Source of the DNA: Acuticoccus sp965213555
GTDB lineage: Bacteria; Pseudomonadota; Alphaproteobacteria; Rhizobiales; Amorphaceae
Assembly (NCBI RefSeq): GCF_965213555.1
Contig: NZ_OZ243890.1
Coordinates: 2,046,001-2,110,000 of the forward strand
DNA: 64,000 nt
Direction of reading: 5' to 3'
The first letter of the stretch is position 1; the number at the start of each line of letters is the position of its first letter. Position numbers and translations under genes: made by a program. Under the pieces are notes generated by a model. It saw only the letters and a list, made by a program, of their open reading frames with translations. It ran no database searches and had not been told where the DNA came from. This document shows positions 63,681 through 64,000 of the stretch, in pieces.

Positions 63681-64000
63681 ATGGTCACTCGGCGCAGCGT
63701 GCTGCTCGGCCTCGGCGGTGTCACGGCGATCGCGATCGGCGGCGGAGCGGCGTTCGCCTTCACACGCACCCCGACCAGGGCGCTCACGCCGTGGCAGGAG
63801 CCCGGCACGGCGGCGGACCCGCGCGTGCGAGCGCTCGAGTGGGCGGTCCTCGCACCCAACCCGCACAATCGTCAGCCGTGGCTCGTAGAGCTGGTCGGCG
63901 AGGATCAGGCGCTCGTCTACTGCGACCTCGACCGCCGGCTCCCCATGACCGACCCGTTCGATCGGCAGATCACCATCGGCCTCGGCGCCTTCGTCGAGCT
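63681..64000 (+). CDS. Tat-exported nitroreductase-family protein (3' part outside window)
   Basis: At least 106 residues, still open at the window end. GGAGGG lies nine bases before ATG 63681. The N-terminus has the twin-arginine motif TRRSVLLGLGG followed by a hydrophobic stretch, so the protein is exported folded with its cofactor. ALEWAVLAPNPHNRQPW (residues about 51-67) is the flavin-binding signature of the Acg/nitroreductase-like family. It is probably controlled through the palindrome just upstream. Confidence 0.8.
   Translation, partial: MVTRRSVLLGLGGVTAIAIGGGAAFAFTRTPTRALTPWQEPGTAADPRVRALEWAVLAPNPHNRQPWLVELVGEDQALVYCDLDRRLPMTDPFDRQITIGLGAFVE

Overview
The window is a very GC-rich bacterial chromosome segment (about 70% GC by eye, not computed) with dense coding and only short intergenic gaps. 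Gene content and order point to an alphaproteobacterium, probably of the Rhizobiales/Hyphomicrobiales. The pointers are rpmH-rnpA-yidC-engB, divergent serB/miaA next to ilvI and ilvH, hisS-hisZ-hisG, and DUF2927, DUF3422, DUF2267 and MuiA/DUF4139 proteins. Taxonomy is inference. I see no rRNA, tRNA, CRISPR array, insertion sequence or prophage.

Layout. 1-3804: a molybdenum hydroxylase (fused 2Fe-2S/molybdopterin chain, cut by the window start, plus FAD subunit) divergent from a thiamine-diphosphate enzyme. 3827-10269, minus strand: ychF, pth, rplY, a HAMP histidine kinase, and a flavin disulfide reductase with a TVP38 membrane protein. 10430-13578: rpmH-rnpA-yidC-engB. 13724-17807: a lipoprotein, a dienelactone-hydrolase-like protein and a DUF4139 protein. 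17877-26823, minus strand: a nine-kilobase catabolic locus with a TRAP transporter (DctP, fused DctQM), a newly noted 41-residue membrane protein, an IlvD/Edd dehydratase, a UxaA-family dehydratase, an NTF2-like protein and an acyl-CoA ligase. It probably imports and dehydrates a sugar acid. 27030-33206: OsmC, a broken DJ-1/PfpI gene, acetoacetyl-CoA synthetase, a small membrane protein, infC, a glycosyltransferase and an esterase. 33402-38494: a 1036-residue beta-helix/RTX protein convergent with an MsbA-like ABC protein. 38707-46575: a 34-residue membrane peptide, serB/miaA, cytochrome b561, an attenuated ilvI, two antisense exported repeat proteins, ilvH, DUF2267 and DUF2927. 46589-54971: xth, a CitE-like lyase, pyridoxal kinase, DUF429, a hydrolase, a formate/nitrite-type channel, a LOV histidine kinase and gamma-glutamyltransferase. 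55056-64000: a phosphatase, hisS-hisZ-hisG, malonyl-CoA decarboxylase, a NUDIX hydrolase, DUF3422, an SDR, and a Tat-exported nitroreductase cut by the window end.

Translational organisation is the recurring theme. Many same-strand genes overlap by four bases (GTGA or ATGA). At three junctions (rpmH/rnpA, yidC/engB, pyridoxal kinase/DUF429) the best start is CTG inside a CTGA overlap. infC appears to start with ATT, and ilvI has a complete leader-peptide attenuator.

I found no obviously unknown multigene defence or mobile system. The most novel material is the CTGA start pattern, the two unannotated-size membrane peptides, the 148-residue super-repeats of the RTX protein, the separation of ilvI from ilvH by antisense secreted-protein genes, and the unusual mix of enzymes in the TRAP locus.
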